Assembly: GCA_036522155.1 (NCBI GenBank)
Contig: DATDGI010000194.1
Coordinates: forward strand, 8,429-72,428
DNA from: UBA9676 sp036522155
GTDB lineage: Bacteria; Actinomycetota; Actinomycetes; Streptosporangiales; Streptosporangiaceae
DNA length: 64,000 nt
Direction: 5' to 3'
The stretch's first letter is position 1. The number at the start of each line of letters is the position of its first letter. Made by a program: the position numbers and the translations under genes. Below are positions 1 to 8,672 of the stretch, piece after piece. The notes beneath the pieces are model-generated. The model worked only from the letters and a program-made list of their open reading frames with translations. It was not told the DNA's origin and searched no databases.

Positions 1-89
1 TTGCGCCGGTTCTTGCGGGTGATGTAGTTGCGGTGCTTGCACTCCTGGCAGGCCAGGGTGATCTTCGGCCTCACATCAGTGGCAGCCAC
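1..89 (-). CDS. rpmG: 50S ribosomal protein L33 (5' part, runs off the window)
   Basis: Only the first 29 codons are present. The translation starts at a GTG and reads VAATDVRPKITLACQECK, followed by HRNYITRKNRR, which is the typical N-terminus of the four-cysteine type of L33: the first Cys-x-x-Cys zinc pair (CQEC) and the basic NYITRKN segment are both visible. L33 is a small zinc-ribbon protein of the large ribosomal subunit near the E site. An AAAGG purine run lies about 9 bases upstream of the GTG. tRNA-Met lies just upstream on the same strand, a common actinobacterial arrangement ahead of secE-nusG, which would be expected beyond the window edge. Confidence 0.93.
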   Translation of the reverse strand, partial: MAATDVRPKITLACQECKHRNYITRKNRR

Positions 90-183
90 GAGGGAGTGCC
101 TTTCTCTGGTACGGACCCGCGGGGGTGCCGCGGGACTTACTGGTTCCCGCCCGGCCGGGCATCGTGCCCGGCCAGCGGGAGCG

Positions 184-257
184 TAGCGGAGGCCGGACTT
201 GAACCGGCGACACAGCGATTATGAGCCGCTTGCTCTGCCTGACTGAGCTACTCCGCC
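184..257 (-). tRNA. tRNA-Met (anticodon CAU)
   Basis: Read on the minus strand, a full cloverleaf can be drawn: a 7-bp acceptor (GGCGGAG with CTCCGCT, ending in a G-U pair), a D arm, an anticodon stem AGCGG/TCGCT closing the loop CTCATAA with anticodon CAT (plus-strand positions 221-223), and a T arm GCCGG-TTCAAGT-CCGGC. The discriminator base is A and CCA is not encoded. The first base pair is not the C-A mismatch of initiator tRNA, so this is the elongator tRNA-Met (or, if lysidine-modified, an Ile tRNA; modification cannot be seen). It sits directly upstream of rpmG. Confidence 0.93.
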
Positions 258-380
258 GCCTGCCGGCCATCAGCGCGCCGCCTGACCGGCAGCCCGCCGG
301 AGCGCCGGGAGCGGACATAGCTTACAAGGATTCTCCCCCCGCCCGTATTTCCGGCGCCCGGGCATGCGAATCTGATTGCC

Positions 381-1748
381 ATGACCGGCCGGTTACTTCT
401 TCCGCGCAAGAGCGCGCTCGTGGTGGCGGCGGTGGGCCTGCTGGCCGCCGGGTGCAGCGCGGCCGCGTCAGGCCCGTCCCCGTCGCCCGGCGTGAGCTTC
501 CCGGCCACCCCGGCCGGCCACCAGGCGCGCTGGCTGTTCGGCGCGGTGACCCACCTCCCGATCCCGGTCGGGGAACTGGCCGCCCATTTCGACACCAGGT
601 TCCTCACCGCGGTCCACCCCACCCAGCTGAACACCGATCTCGCCGGGGTCGGCAGCCTGCGGCTCGATTCGATCACCTCCAGCCAGCGCACCGCCCTGGT
701 CTTCCTGGTCACCGCGAACGGGACCACCAAGCTGCGGGTCAGCCTCGGCGTCGACCCTCAGGGCCTGATCGACACCCTGCTGCTGCAGCCGGCCACCACG
801 GTGGCGCCGGCGGTACCGACCACCTGGGCGGGTGTCGACCAGCTGCTGCGGCCGGTGGCGCCGCAGATCCGGTTCCTGGCCGCCCAGGTCACCGGTGGCC
901 GGTGCCGGCCCATTCACGCCATCGCCGCCAGCACGCCCGCCCCGCTCGGCTCGGCCTTCAAGCTCTACGTGCTGGACGCGCTGGCGCGTGCCATCGCCGC
1001 CGGCCGGGTCAGCTGGAACCAGCGGCTGACCGTCACCAGCGGGGTCAAGAGCCTGCCGTCCGGGGTGCTCCAGAACGACCCGGACGGCACCCAGGTAACC
1101 GTCCGGCAGGTGGCCGCCGGCATGATCTCCATCAGCGACAACACCGCCGCCAACATGCTGATCGGGCTGCTCGGCCGGCCGGCGGTGGAGGCGGCGACCC
1201 GGTCGTCCGGCATGGCCAACCCCGCCCTCGACGTGCCGTTTCTGACCACCCGCGAACTGTTCGTGCTCAAGCTGGACGACTGGCCGAAACTGGCCGACCG
1301 CTACCTGGCGCTGAACCCGGCCGGGCGGCTGGCGCTGCTGACGGGCACGGCCGACCGGGTCCCGCTCAGCGCGCTCAAGCTGACCGGCTGGACCGCGCCG
1401 CGCGACGTCGGCTCGCTGGAGTGGTTCGCCTCACCGGCCGACATCTGCCGGGTGTACGCATCGCTCAGCGCCCTGGCCAGGCAGCCCGGGCTGGCCCAGG
1501 TCGCGAGCATCCTCCAGATCAACAGCGGCGGGATCGGCCTGAGCAGCAGCCAATGGCGGCCGGTCTGGTTCAAGGGCGGATCCGAGCCGGGCGTGCTCAC
1601 GCTCAACTGCCTGGCGACCACCCGCACCGGCCAGACGTACGTGGTGAGCGCACTGGCCGAGAACCCGTCCGCGCCGATCCAGGAGGCCACCGCCATCCCG
1701 GCCATGCTCAGCGCGATCAAGGGCGCCTTCCAGCTCGCCGCTGGCTGA
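381..1748 (+). CDS. Beta-lactamase-fold serine hydrolase lipoprotein (LpqF/Cpe-like)
   Basis: A 455-residue secreted lipoprotein. Residues 1-25 form a lipoprotein signal with lipobox LAAGC (Cys25). A small alpha+beta domain (about 40-150) comes next, as in the Cpe/LpqF/ORF12 family, and then a class A beta-lactamase-like domain. The active-site motifs are present: Ser191-Ala-Phe-Lys194 (SxxK), Ser252-Asp-Asn254 (SDN) and Lys398-Gly-Gly-Ser (KTG-like). The omega-loop glutamate needed for efficient beta-lactam deacylation is not obvious, so the protein is more likely an esterase or a penicillin-interacting hydrolase than a resistance enzyme. The ATG is followed by an immediate Arg/Lys-rich n-region, which supports this start. 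Substrate unknown. Confidence 0.8.
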   Translation: MTGRLLLPRKSALVVAAVGLLAAGCSAAASGPSPSPGVSFPATPAGHQARWLFGAVTHLPIPVGELAAHFDTRFLTAVHPTQLNTDLAGVGSLRLDSITSSQRTALVFLVTANGTTKLRVSLGVDPQGLIDTLLLQPATTVAPAVPTTWAGVDQLLRPVAPQIRFLAAQVTGGRCRPIHAIAASTPAPLGSAFKLYVLDALARAIAAGRVSWNQRLTVTSGVKSLPSGVLQNDPDGTQVTVRQVAAGMISISDNTAANMLIGLLGRPAVEAATRSSGMANPALDVPFLTTRELFVLKLDDWPKLADRYLALNPAGRLALLTGTADRVPLSALKLTGWTAPRDVGSLEWFASPADICRVYASLSALARQPGLAQVASILQINSGGIGLSSSQWRPVWFKGGSEPGVLTLNCLATTRTGQTYVVSALAENPSAPIQEATAIPAMLSAIKGAFQLAAG

Positions 1749-1753
1749 CGGGG

Positions 1754-2566
1754 TCATCCCCGGCGCTGCACCTCATAGAGCAGGAGCGCGGCGGCGACAG
1801 CCAGGTTGAGGGATTCCGCGGTGCCGGCCATCGGGATGTGCACCTGGAGGTCGCCCCGGGCCAGGACCTCTCCGGGCAGGCCAGTCCCCTCCGCGCCGAA
1901 CAGGAGGGCCAGCGGCCGGGGGTAGCTGGCGTCCCAGAAGCTCTGCTCCGCCCGGGCGGAGGTGGTGACCACCGTGACCCCGCTCGCCGCCGCCCAGCTG
2001 AAGAAGCTGGCCGGCGCTTCGGCGTGCACCACCGGCAGCGTGAACATCGCTCCCATGGACGCCTTCACCGCGGCCGGGTCGAACGGGTCGGTGGTCTGCC
2101 CGACCAGCACCACCCCGGCCGCCCCGGCCGCGTTCGCGGTCCGGATGATGGTGCCCAGGTTGCCCGGGTTGCCGATGCCGTGCAGCGCCACGAACACCGC
2201 GTCCGGCCCGGCGGCCAGGCGGTCCAGCCCGGCCAGGTGGCCGTGCACGATGGCCGCCAGCCCGGACGGCCCATCCCGGTCGGAGATGCGGGTGAACACC
2301 TCGTCGCTCAGCCGGGCGACCCGGACCCCGCGGGCCTCCTGGCCGGCCACCATGGCGGTGACCCGGCTGGCAGCGGCCGAGCGGCCGAGCAGGCCCGGCG
2401 CCACGATCAGGATCTCCACGTCGGCCCCGGCCTCCACGGCCTGCCAGACCGGCTGGATGCCGTGGACCACGAAGGCGCCCTCGGTGCGGCGGTGCCCGCG
2501 GTCGGCGAGCAGCCGCACCCGCTTCACCACCGGGTTCGCGCTGCTGGTGATCAGCTCGCCGGTCAC
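1754..2566 (-). CDS. SpoU/TrmH-family RNA 2'-O-methyltransferase
   Basis: A 270-residue protein with an N-terminal substrate-binding domain (about 1-105) and a C-terminal SPOUT knot. The three family motifs are visible: the GNLGTIIRTANAAGA motif with the catalytic Asn-Arg (about 135-150), LLFGAEGTGL (about 225-235) and SLNLAVAAALLLYE (about 250-263). Such enzymes use S-adenosylmethionine to methylate the 2'-OH of a nucleotide in rRNA or tRNA; the target cannot be read from the sequence. The start is a GTG whose first bases overlap the stop of the upstream dehydrogenase (GTGA, 2563-2566), so the two are translationally coupled. It converges with the lipoprotein gene, 5 bp apart. Confidence 0.9.
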   Translation of the reverse strand: MTGELITSSANPVVKRVRLLADRGHRRTEGAFVVHGIQPVWQAVEAGADVEILIVAPGLLGRSAAASRVTAMVAGQEARGVRVARLSDEVFTRISDRDGPSGLAAIVHGHLAGLDRLAAGPDAVFVALHGIGNPGNLGTIIRTANAAGAAGVVLVGQTTDPFDPAAVKASMGAMFTLPVVHAEAPASFFSWAAASGVTVVTTSARAEQSFWDASYPRPLALLFGAEGTGLPGEVLARGDLQVHIPMAGTAESLNLAVAAALLLYEVQRRG

Positions 2567-3540
2567 GCCACGTCCAGCAGGACCTTGAGCTGGCCGGGCT
2601 GGGCGCAGGCGGCCAGGGCCCGCGCCGCGTCCGCGAGCGGGAACCGGGCGGTGACCAGCCGGTCGAGTTCCAGCCGGCCGCTGGCGGCCAGCGCGACCGC
2701 GGCGTCGCAGTCGCGCGGCCGGGCGGCGCGCGGGCTGCGGATCGTCAGCTCCTTGACGTACCACTGATAGGTCGGCAGCGCGTCCGCGGCCGGGGTGATC
2801 CCGAACACCAGCACCGTCCCGCCCGCCCCGGTCAGCCGCATCGCCTGGGCCAGGGTCTCCGGCGTGCCCGCGCACTCCACCGCCAGCTCGGCCCCGCGCC
2901 CGCCGGTGGCCTCGGCCACGGTCTCCGCCGCCGCATCGGGCGCGGCGGTCACGGTGGCGCCCATGGCCAGGGCCAGCTCCCGCTTCGCCGCTGAGCGGGT
3001 CACCCCGACCAGCGTGCCCACCCCGCGCAGCGCCAGCAGTTGCAGGTGCAGCAGGCCCGCCACGCCCAGCCCGATCACCACCGCGCTGGCCACCTCGGGC
3101 AGCCCGGACTGCGCGTGCACGCAGGTGGACAGCACCTGCAGCAGGCCCGCACCCGGCACCCCGTCCGGCAGCGGATGCAGGCAGTCCTCGTCCACGGCCA
3201 CGAACTCGGCGAAGCAGCCGTCGGTGTCCCGCCCGAGCAGCGCGCCGTGGCGGCACAGGTGCGGCAGGTCGCGGCGGCACAGGTCGCAGTGGCCGCAGAA
3301 CGCCGCCGGGTTGACCAGCACCGGGGTGCCGGCCGGGAGCCGCCCGGAGTGGACCCAGCCGGTCATCTCGTGCCCAAGCACCCGCGGCGTGGCCACTGGG
3401 ATCTGCCCGTTCGCGATCTTGACGTCGGTGCCGCACAGGCCGGCCTGGCCCACCCGGACCAGCGCCCGCCCGGCCGGCTCCGGGCGCGGCAGCTCGCGGA
3501 CGGTCACCGCCCCGGGCCGGTCAAGCACCACTGCACGCAC
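2563..3540 (-). CDS. Zinc-dependent alcohol/threonine-dehydrogenase-like MDR oxidoreductase
   Basis: A medium-chain dehydrogenase of 325 residues. The catalytic zinc ligands are seen in CGTD and GHEMTG. The structural zinc loop with four cysteines is FCGHCDLCRRDLPHLC, and the NAD(P)-binding Rossmann segment is VIGLGVAGLLHLQ. It would oxidise a secondary alcohol or polyol with NAD(P)+; the substrate is unknown. The GTG start at 3540 was chosen because translation opens with VRAVVLDRPG, the usual family start, and longer upstream extensions run into the divergent DUF3291 gene. It overlaps the downstream methyltransferase by 4 bp. Only 42 bp separate it from the divergent gene at 3583, so their promoters must overlap. 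Confidence 0.87.
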   Translation of the reverse strand: MRAVVLDRPGAVTVRELPRPEPAGRALVRVGQAGLCGTDVKIANGQIPVATPRVLGHEMTGWVHSGRLPAGTPVLVNPAAFCGHCDLCRRDLPHLCRHGALLGRDTDGCFAEFVAVDEDCLHPLPDGVPGAGLLQVLSTCVHAQSGLPEVASAVVIGLGVAGLLHLQLLALRGVGTLVGVTRSAAKRELALAMGATVTAAPDAAAETVAEATGGRGAELAVECAGTPETLAQAMRLTGAGGTVLVFGITPAADALPTYQWYVKELTIRSPRAARPRDCDAAVALAASGRLELDRLVTARFPLADAARALAACAQPGQLKVLLDVA

Positions 3541-3582
3541 GCGCCCATGGTCGCACCTGCCGGCGGCTGGCAGGATGAGGCC

Positions 3583-4095
3583 ATGGACTACGTGCTCGCC
3601 CAGGTGAACATCGGCCGGCTGCGCGCTCCGCTGGACAGCGCACAGCTGGCCGGTTTTGTCGCCGCGCTCGACCCGGTCAACGCGCTCGCGGACGCCGCAC
3701 CAGGGTTCATCTGGCGGCTGCAGACCGAGGATGGCAACGCCACCGCCGTCCGGGCCTTCGAGTGGCTGCAGGACGGCGGGCCCGGCGTGCTCCTCAACAT
3801 GTCGGTCTGGGAGTCCGTCGAGACCCTGGCCGCGTTCGTCTACTCGGACGCGCACCGGCAGCTGCTGCGCCAGCGCCGGGAGTGGTTCGTGCCGATGGCC
3901 GAGGCCTACACCGCGCTGTGGTGGGTGCCGCGTGGGCACATCCCCGGCACCGGCGAGGCCGAGGATGCCATCCGGCACCTGCGCGCGCACGGCCCGACGG
4001 GCCGGGCGTTCACGTTGCGCGTCCACTTCCCGCCGCCCGGCCACGGCGACCAGGCACCCAGGCCCGGCCGGGACGACTGGATGTGCCCGGCTTGA
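3583..4095 (+). CDS. DUF3291 domain protein
   Basis: A 170-residue soluble protein that opens with MDYVLAQVNIGRLRAPLDS. It has a ferredoxin-like, antibiotic-monooxygenase-type fold pattern: conserved FIWRLQ and a Trp-rich core FEWLQDGG...MSVWESVETLAAFVY...WFVPM...ALWWVPRGHIP. The family matches DUF3291, whose members are often annotated as monooxygenase-like but have no proven reaction. No signal peptide or membrane segment is seen. It is divergent from the dehydrogenase, and the LVIVD-protein gene follows 55 bp downstream on the same strand. The function is not known. Confidence 0.8.
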   Translation: MDYVLAQVNIGRLRAPLDSAQLAGFVAALDPVNALADAAPGFIWRLQTEDGNATAVRAFEWLQDGGPGVLLNMSVWESVETLAAFVYSDAHRQLLRQRREWFVPMAEAYTALWWVPRGHIPGTGEAEDAIRHLRAHGPTGRAFTLRVHFPPPGHGDQAPRPGRDDWMCPA

Positions 4096-4150
4096 CCCGA
4101 GGCCGGCACCGCCGTTAAGCACCGGTTTGCCGTGCCGCCGGTGCGGCATC

Positions 4151-5368
4151 ATGGGCCGCGTGGAAATCCGCGGGATGACCTATCTCGGGCAGCATGACCT
4201 GGCCGGTCACGGCAACTGCGGCGAGGGCACGGCGCTGCTGGAACGGCGCGGCCGGCGCTATCTGTATGTCGCGCACGAGCGGGGGCCGGTGAACTTCAGC
4301 GTGCTGGATGTGACCGATCCCCGCGCGCCGGAACTGCTCACCCAGACCACCTTGCCGCACGGCGCCGTCCGGTCGAACTCGCTGGCCGTGGGCGAGGAGA
4401 TCCTGGTGGTGGCCTATCAGGTGGACCACCCCGGGCAGCAGCCCGCCGGGATCGAGATCTTCGACCTGGCCAGCCCGGCGCAGCCGCGCCCGATCGGCTT
4501 CCTCGATCAGTCCGGCCCGTACTCGCGCGGCACCCACTGGGTCGGGTTCACCACCGGGACGCTGGCCTACCTGGCCACCGGTACCCCGGATTCGAGGCCG
4601 GTCAACCCGCTCGACGACCAGTTCCCGGTGATCGTGGACCTCGCCCGGCCCGACCGGCCCACGGAGGTGGGCCGGTGGTGGCTGCCCGGCACCCAGCAGG
4701 GCGATGGTGCCCCGCCGCCGGTGCGGCACGAGGTGTTCGACGCCGGGTTTCGCGCGCACAACATCAACGTCTACCCCGGGCGCCCGGACCGGGCCTACGT
4801 CGGCTACCTGGACGCCGGGGCCATCATCCTGGACATCAGCGAGCCGGGCTCCCCGCGGCTGGTGTCCCGGCTCGACTACCACCCGCCCATGCCCGGCTTC
4901 ACCCACACCGTGCTGCCGCTGCTGCACCGCAAGCTGCTGGCCATCTCGGACGAGACCGTGCACGACAACGCGGCCGACTTCCCCAAGCTGCTCTGGTTCG
5001 CCGACGCCAGCCAGGAGACGTCGCCCCTGATCGTGAGCAGCGCGCCGCTGCCGCCGGTGGCTGAATATGCCCGCCGCGGCGGCCGGTTCGGGGCGCACAA
5101 CCTGCACGAGAACGAGCCGTTTGGCTGGTCGTGGCAGAGCGAGGACATCGTGTTCGGCACGTTCTTCAACGCCGGGGTGCGGGCCTACGACGTGCGCAAC
5201 CCGTTCCAGCCGGTCGAGGTGGGCTCGTTCGTGCCGTCGGCGCCGCCCGGGTCAGCGGTCGGCGCGGCCCAGATCAACGATGTCTACGTCTCCTCCGACG
5301 GCATCGTGTACGCGGTGGACCGGTGCGGCGGCGGCCTCTACCTGCTCCAGTTCGACGGCGTGCCGTGA
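4151..5368 (+). CDS. LVIVD-repeat beta-propeller-like protein
   Basis: A 405-residue protein built of LVIVD-type repeats, each with a strand pattern around short motifs such as NFSVLDVTDPRAPELL, GIEIFDLASPAQPRPIGFL, VIVDLARPDRPTEVG, AIILDISEPGSPRLVSRL and VRAYDVRNPFQPVEVGSF. A conserved His-rich loop (FRAHNINVYP, FTHTVLPL, GAHNLHENEP) could bind a metal. The N-terminus has no signal peptide, so it appears cytoplasmic. An alternative GTG start lies at 4160. The family is widespread in actinomycetes and has no defined biochemical role; by fold it should be a binding or scaffold protein or an uncharacterised hydrolase. Confidence 0.78.
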   Translation: MGRVEIRGMTYLGQHDLAGHGNCGEGTALLERRGRRYLYVAHERGPVNFSVLDVTDPRAPELLTQTTLPHGAVRSNSLAVGEEILVVAYQVDHPGQQPAGIEIFDLASPAQPRPIGFLDQSGPYSRGTHWVGFTTGTLAYLATGTPDSRPVNPLDDQFPVIVDLARPDRPTEVGRWWLPGTQQGDGAPPPVRHEVFDAGFRAHNINVYPGRPDRAYVGYLDAGAIILDISEPGSPRLVSRLDYHPPMPGFTHTVLPLLHRKLLAISDETVHDNAADFPKLLWFADASQETSPLIVSSAPLPPVAEYARRGGRFGAHNLHENEPFGWSWQSEDIVFGTFFNAGVRAYDVRNPFQPVEVGSFVPSAPPGSAVGAAQINDVYVSSDGIVYAVDRCGGGLYLLQFDGVP

Positions 5369-5468
5369 TCGGGCTGATCCCGGAAATGTCGGTGCCCCGG
5401 AGTAGAGTCGAACTAATCTTCGGATCGTAGCTCGGATCAGCACCAAAAGGTCGCAAGTCGCGCCGGGC

Positions 5469-5478
5469 GGAGGTGATC
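5469..5478 (+). promoter_or_regulatory. Full-length Shine-Dalgarno sequence deciding the HNH gene start
   Basis: GGAGGTGATC is an uninterrupted ten-base complement to the usual 16S rRNA 3' end. The core GGAGG (5469-5473) ends 8 bases before the ATG at 5482, which favours that ATG over the GTG at 5473 that lies inside the element. Confidence 0.7.
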
Positions 5479-5481
5479 GGC

Positions 5482-6957
5482 ATGTGCGACGCGCTGGAAC
5501 CCGTGACCGTGGACGGTGCGGTCGGCATGCTGGACCGTGCCCTGGACACGCTCAACACCACCGACACCGCCTCCTTACCAGCCAGCGTGCAGGCGCGGCT
5601 GCTGCGGGCGCTGGAGCGGGCCGAGGCCAAGCACACCGCCGCCCGGGCGCGGGTGCTGACCGCGTTCGCCGCCCAGTCGGGATACGAAGACGACGGGCAG
5701 GGTTCTGCCCGGGTGTGGCTGAAGTGGCAGACCCGGGTGACCAAGGGCGCGGCCGCGGGAGCGGTCGGCTGGGCGCGGCGGCTGGCGGATCACCCCGCGG
5801 TCGCGGAGGCGCTCGCGGCCGGCCAGGTGTCCGCGTCCTGGGCCCGGGCCATCTGTGACTGGACAGACCGGCTGCCCGCGGCCAGCCGGGACGACGCCGA
5901 CGCGATCCTGCTCACCGCGGCCAGCGGGGGTGCCGAGCTGGCCGACCTGAGCGGCCTGGCCGAGCAGATGTATCACCGCTTCCGCCCGGACGGCGATGAC
6001 CGCGACCGCTTCGATGACCGGGGCGTCTGGCTCGGCCTGACCCTCGGCGGGGTGGGCCGCCTGGACGGCGACCTGACCTCGGGCTGTGCCGCCGCGCTCG
6101 CGGCGGTGCTGGAAACCCTGGGCAAGAAGGCCGGGCCCGAGGACAGCCGGACCGCGATCCAGCGGCGGCACGACGCGCTGGAAGAAGCCTGCCGTCGGCT
6201 GATCGCGGCCGGGATGATTCCGGCCCGGGCTGGTCAGTATCGCCAGCTCATGCTGCACATCACCCTCGGCCAGTTGCGCGGCCTGACGTCCGGCGCGGAG
6301 GCCGCCTGGGCCGCGGCCGCGCGCGAGCACGGCTGGCTGACCGGCCCGGACGCCGAGGCCGCCGCCTGCGACGCCAGCATCATCCCGGTCGTCACCGGTC
6401 ACCTGGACCCGGCGATCCTCGACCAGTTGGTCGAGGTGTTCCTGGCCGGCCAGGTAGATCACACCGGCCGCACGGACCGTACCGGCCGCCCCGCCCCCGA
6501 GCCACTCTGCCCCGACACCCGCCGGCGGCTGCGGAACGCGCTGCTCGGCCTGGCCGTTGAAGCCTTGTCCGGGCCGGGCGGGCTGGCCGCGCACCTGCGG
6601 GCCGCCCTGGACGACGTGCCGATGGCCCCGATCAGCCTGCCACTCGACATCGGCCCGGCCGGTGAGACCATCCCGGCCCACCTGCGGCGGGCGGCGGCCG
6701 TCCGGCACCCGCACTGCGCGTTTCCCGGCTGCGAGCAGCCGGCCAGCGTCTGCGACATCCACCACCTGATCCCCCGCGCCCGCGGTGGCCCGACCGCCCT
6801 GAGCAACCTGGTCCCGCTCTGCGGCTTCCATCACCTGATCGTGATCCACCGGTGGGGCTGGACCCTGACCCTGCACGCGGACGGCACCACCACCGCGACC
6901 AGCCCGGACGGCCAGCGGATCCTGCACAGTCACAGCCCGCCCGCCGACGCTGCCTGA
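5482..6957 (+). CDS. DUF222 (13E12-repeat) protein with C-terminal HNH endonuclease domain
   Basis: A 491-residue protein. The helical DUF222 region spans roughly 20-380, with the typical alternating Ala-rich helices (LPASVQARLLRALERAEAKH, and a later AIQRRHDALEEACR). The C-terminal HNH motif (about 405-465) carries Cys-x4-Cys (CAFPGC), the catalytic DIHHLIPRARGGPT and a final LCGFHH. These motifs predict a metal-dependent nuclease. Such genes are repeated many times in mycobacteria and other actinomycetes and are often linked to mobile DNA, but no recombinase or repeat flanks this copy. The start is fixed by a perfect ribosome binding site 8 bases upstream. It converges with the ltrA remnant 9 bp away. 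Confidence 0.87.
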   Translation: MCDALEPVTVDGAVGMLDRALDTLNTTDTASLPASVQARLLRALERAEAKHTAARARVLTAFAAQSGYEDDGQGSARVWLKWQTRVTKGAAAGAVGWARRLADHPAVAEALAAGQVSASWARAICDWTDRLPAASRDDADAILLTAASGGAELADLSGLAEQMYHRFRPDGDDRDRFDDRGVWLGLTLGGVGRLDGDLTSGCAAALAAVLETLGKKAGPEDSRTAIQRRHDALEEACRRLIAAGMIPARAGQYRQLMLHITLGQLRGLTSGAEAAWAAAAREHGWLTGPDAEAAACDASIIPVVTGHLDPAILDQLVEVFLAGQVDHTGRTDRTGRPAPEPLCPDTRRRLRNALLGLAVEALSGPGGLAAHLRAALDDVPMAPISLPLDIGPAGETIPAHLRRAAAVRHPHCAFPGCEQPASVCDIHHLIPRARGGPTALSNLVPLCGFHHLIVIHRWGWTLTLHADGTTTATSPDGQRILHSHSPPADAA

Positions 6958-6966
6958 CCGCGACGG

Positions 6967-7915
6967 TCAGGCAGGCTCCTCCACCGCGTGACCAGGCAGG
7001 TAGTGGTCGAGCGCCGCCACCGTCAGCACCACCGCGGCCGCGCACGAGCCCAGGCCGAGCGCGGGCAGGTGGGCCAGGCCCAGCAGGCCGAGTACGGCCA
7101 CGGCGGCGATCCGCGACCAGGGCACCACCCGCCACACGGCGATCTTGAACGCGGCATGCCCGGCGATGAACAGCGCGGTGCCGCCGAGGATCAGCCAGCC
7201 CTGGCCGGCCGCCGCGAGCCGCGACACCATCACCTGGTCGGCCGCGGCGGTGACGATGATCCCGGCCACCATCACCGGGTGGATGAAGTGGTAGGCGGTC
7301 CGGCCTATGCGGCCGGGGTCGGCGGAGGCCACGATCACCTTGGCGGCATCCTCCGCGCTCCGGTCGAAATACAGCCACCACAGCCCGGCGCTGCCGATGA
7401 CCGCGACCAGGAACGCCCCGGCCTCGGCCACCGTCACCGAGGTGGCCAGCAGGTGGGCCAGGGTCGCGCCGATGACCACGATCGACTCGCCCAGCGCGAT
7501 CAGGATGAACGCCTGGCACCGCTCGGCCAGGTGATTGCCCTCGATGGTCCAGTCCGTGGTGGCCGACCGGCCGAGCCCGGGCGTGTAGAAGCCGACCGCG
7601 CCGCCCAGCAGATCCACCCCGACCGCGGCCAGCCACAGCCAGTCCCTGGCCGGCCCGGTGACGACGCCACCGGACCGGGATGCGCTGCGGGTCGAGCCAG
7701 TTCGTCAGCCAGGTGGTGTAGGCCCACACCAGCCAGACCATGGCCAGCAGCAGCGCCGTCTGGAGTGTCCCGGCGAAGGTCGGCCGGGCGAGCAGGTGAT
7801 GCGACAGCTGGGTGACCGCGAACACGTAGACGAGGTCGAAGAACAGCTCGACGTTGGTCACCCGTTCGGCGCCCCGCCGGGGCCGGAGCAGGGCAGGTGC
7901 CCTCATGGACCTCAT
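6967..7915 (-). pseudogene. Low-temperature-requirement protein A (LtrA) family gene with internal deletion and frameshift
   Basis: The N-terminal part (from 7915 or 7906) reads as a normal LtrA: VTNVELFFDLVYVFAVTQLSHHL, a membrane helix, TTWLTNWLDPQRIPVR. Near 7670 the reading frame is lost. The rest of LtrA continues in another frame (WLWLAAVGVDLLGGAVGFYTPGLGRS, IEGNHLAERCQAFILIALGESIVVIG) to a stop at 6967. Intact family members have about 380-400 residues; the two pieces add up to about 310. The break therefore combines a frameshift with loss of roughly 70-80 codons (about two membrane helices). The start overlaps the GntR stop (ATGA, 7912-7915). A sequencing error alone would not explain the missing segment. 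Confidence 0.75.
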
Positions 7916-8658
7916 TCTTGCCGCTGGACGGCGGCCAGATGCTCCAGCATCACCCGATGGTGCCGCTGCACGGCCAGCCGGGCCGCGTCGGCGTCACCGG
8001 CCGCGATCGCGTCATAGATCGCCTCGTGCAGGCCGAGCAGCGCACCCGGCGAGGCCAGCCAGGCGGGCTCGGTCTCGGTGCGGACCCAGTGCTCGTACTC
8101 GTGCGCGAGGACAGCGGCGTGCACGCCCTCGTAGACCGCGGTCAGGTAGGTGTTGCCCGCCGCCCGCACGGCCGTGGCGTGGAACAGGGTGTCCGCGGCG
8201 ATCCAGGCGGGCGCGCCGCCGGTGGATCCGGCCAGCCGGGCCAGCGCGGCCGCGATGCTGGCCGGTTCCTGCCGTTCCGCGGCCTGGGTGGCGCCCATTG
8301 TCTCCAGCCACAGCCGCAGCTGCGCCAGCTCGCCGATCGACCCGTGCACGTCGAGCAGCAGGCTCACCGACGCGGTGACCATGTCCTGCGGCCGGCGCAG
8401 CACGTAGGCGCCGGAGCCGCGCCGGATGTCGACCAGGCCCATCAGCGCGAGCATCCGCAGGGCCTGGCTCACCATCGGCCGGCTCACCCCGAACCGGTCC
8501 GCGAGTTCCCGTTCGGCGGGCAGCCGGGCGCCCTCGGCCAGCTGCTCGGTGACGATCAGCCGCCGGATCTGCTCGGCGACCTCGTCGGAGACCCGGGTCA
8601 CCAGCACGGGATGAAACAGGGGGCCCCCATCGGCTAGATTCGGAATTGGCATAGCCAC
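7912..8658 (-). CDS. FadR-subfamily GntR transcriptional regulator (FCD domain)
   Basis: A 248-residue repressor/activator. The N-terminal winged helix (about 20-90) contains the GntR core RLPAERELADRFGVSRPMVSQALRMLALMGLVDIRRGSGAYV. The C-terminal all-helical FCD effector domain (about 100-240) has the usual FHATAVRAAGN and LHEAIYDAIAAGDADAARLAVQRHH segments that bind a carboxylate ligand, often through a metal. The GTG start at 8658 is listed; ATG codons at 8660 (other frame) and 8652 (in frame) are nearby. It is divergent from the transketolase genes, 14 bp apart, and is the likely local regulator of them; an imperfect TTGG-N13-CCAA element (about 8645-8665) could be its operator. Confidence 0.85.
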   Translation of the reverse strand: MAMPIPNLADGGPLFHPVLVTRVSDEVAEQIRRLIVTEQLAEGARLPAERELADRFGVSRPMVSQALRMLALMGLVDIRRGSGAYVLRRPQDMVTASVSLLLDVHGSIGELAQLRLWLETMGATQAAERQEPASIAAALARLAGSTGGAPAWIAADTLFHATAVRAAGNTYLTAVYEGVHAAVLAHEYEHWVRTETEPAWLASPGALLGLHEAIYDAIAAGDADAARLAVQRHHRVMLEHLAAVQRQE

Positions 8659-8672
8659 ATTACCAAAATGGG

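Noticed and set aside
221..2767. An 848-codon open frame on the plus strand
   Set aside because: It runs in a wrong frame over the lipoprotein gene and antisense to the methyltransferase and dehydrogenase genes. The translation is Arg/Pro/Gly-rich with no domain; long open shadow frames are normal at this GC content.
3540..4152. Upstream extension of the zinc alcohol dehydrogenase to 4152
   Set aside because: The extra residues have no family match and overlap the DUF3291 gene; translation from 3540 gives the normal family start.
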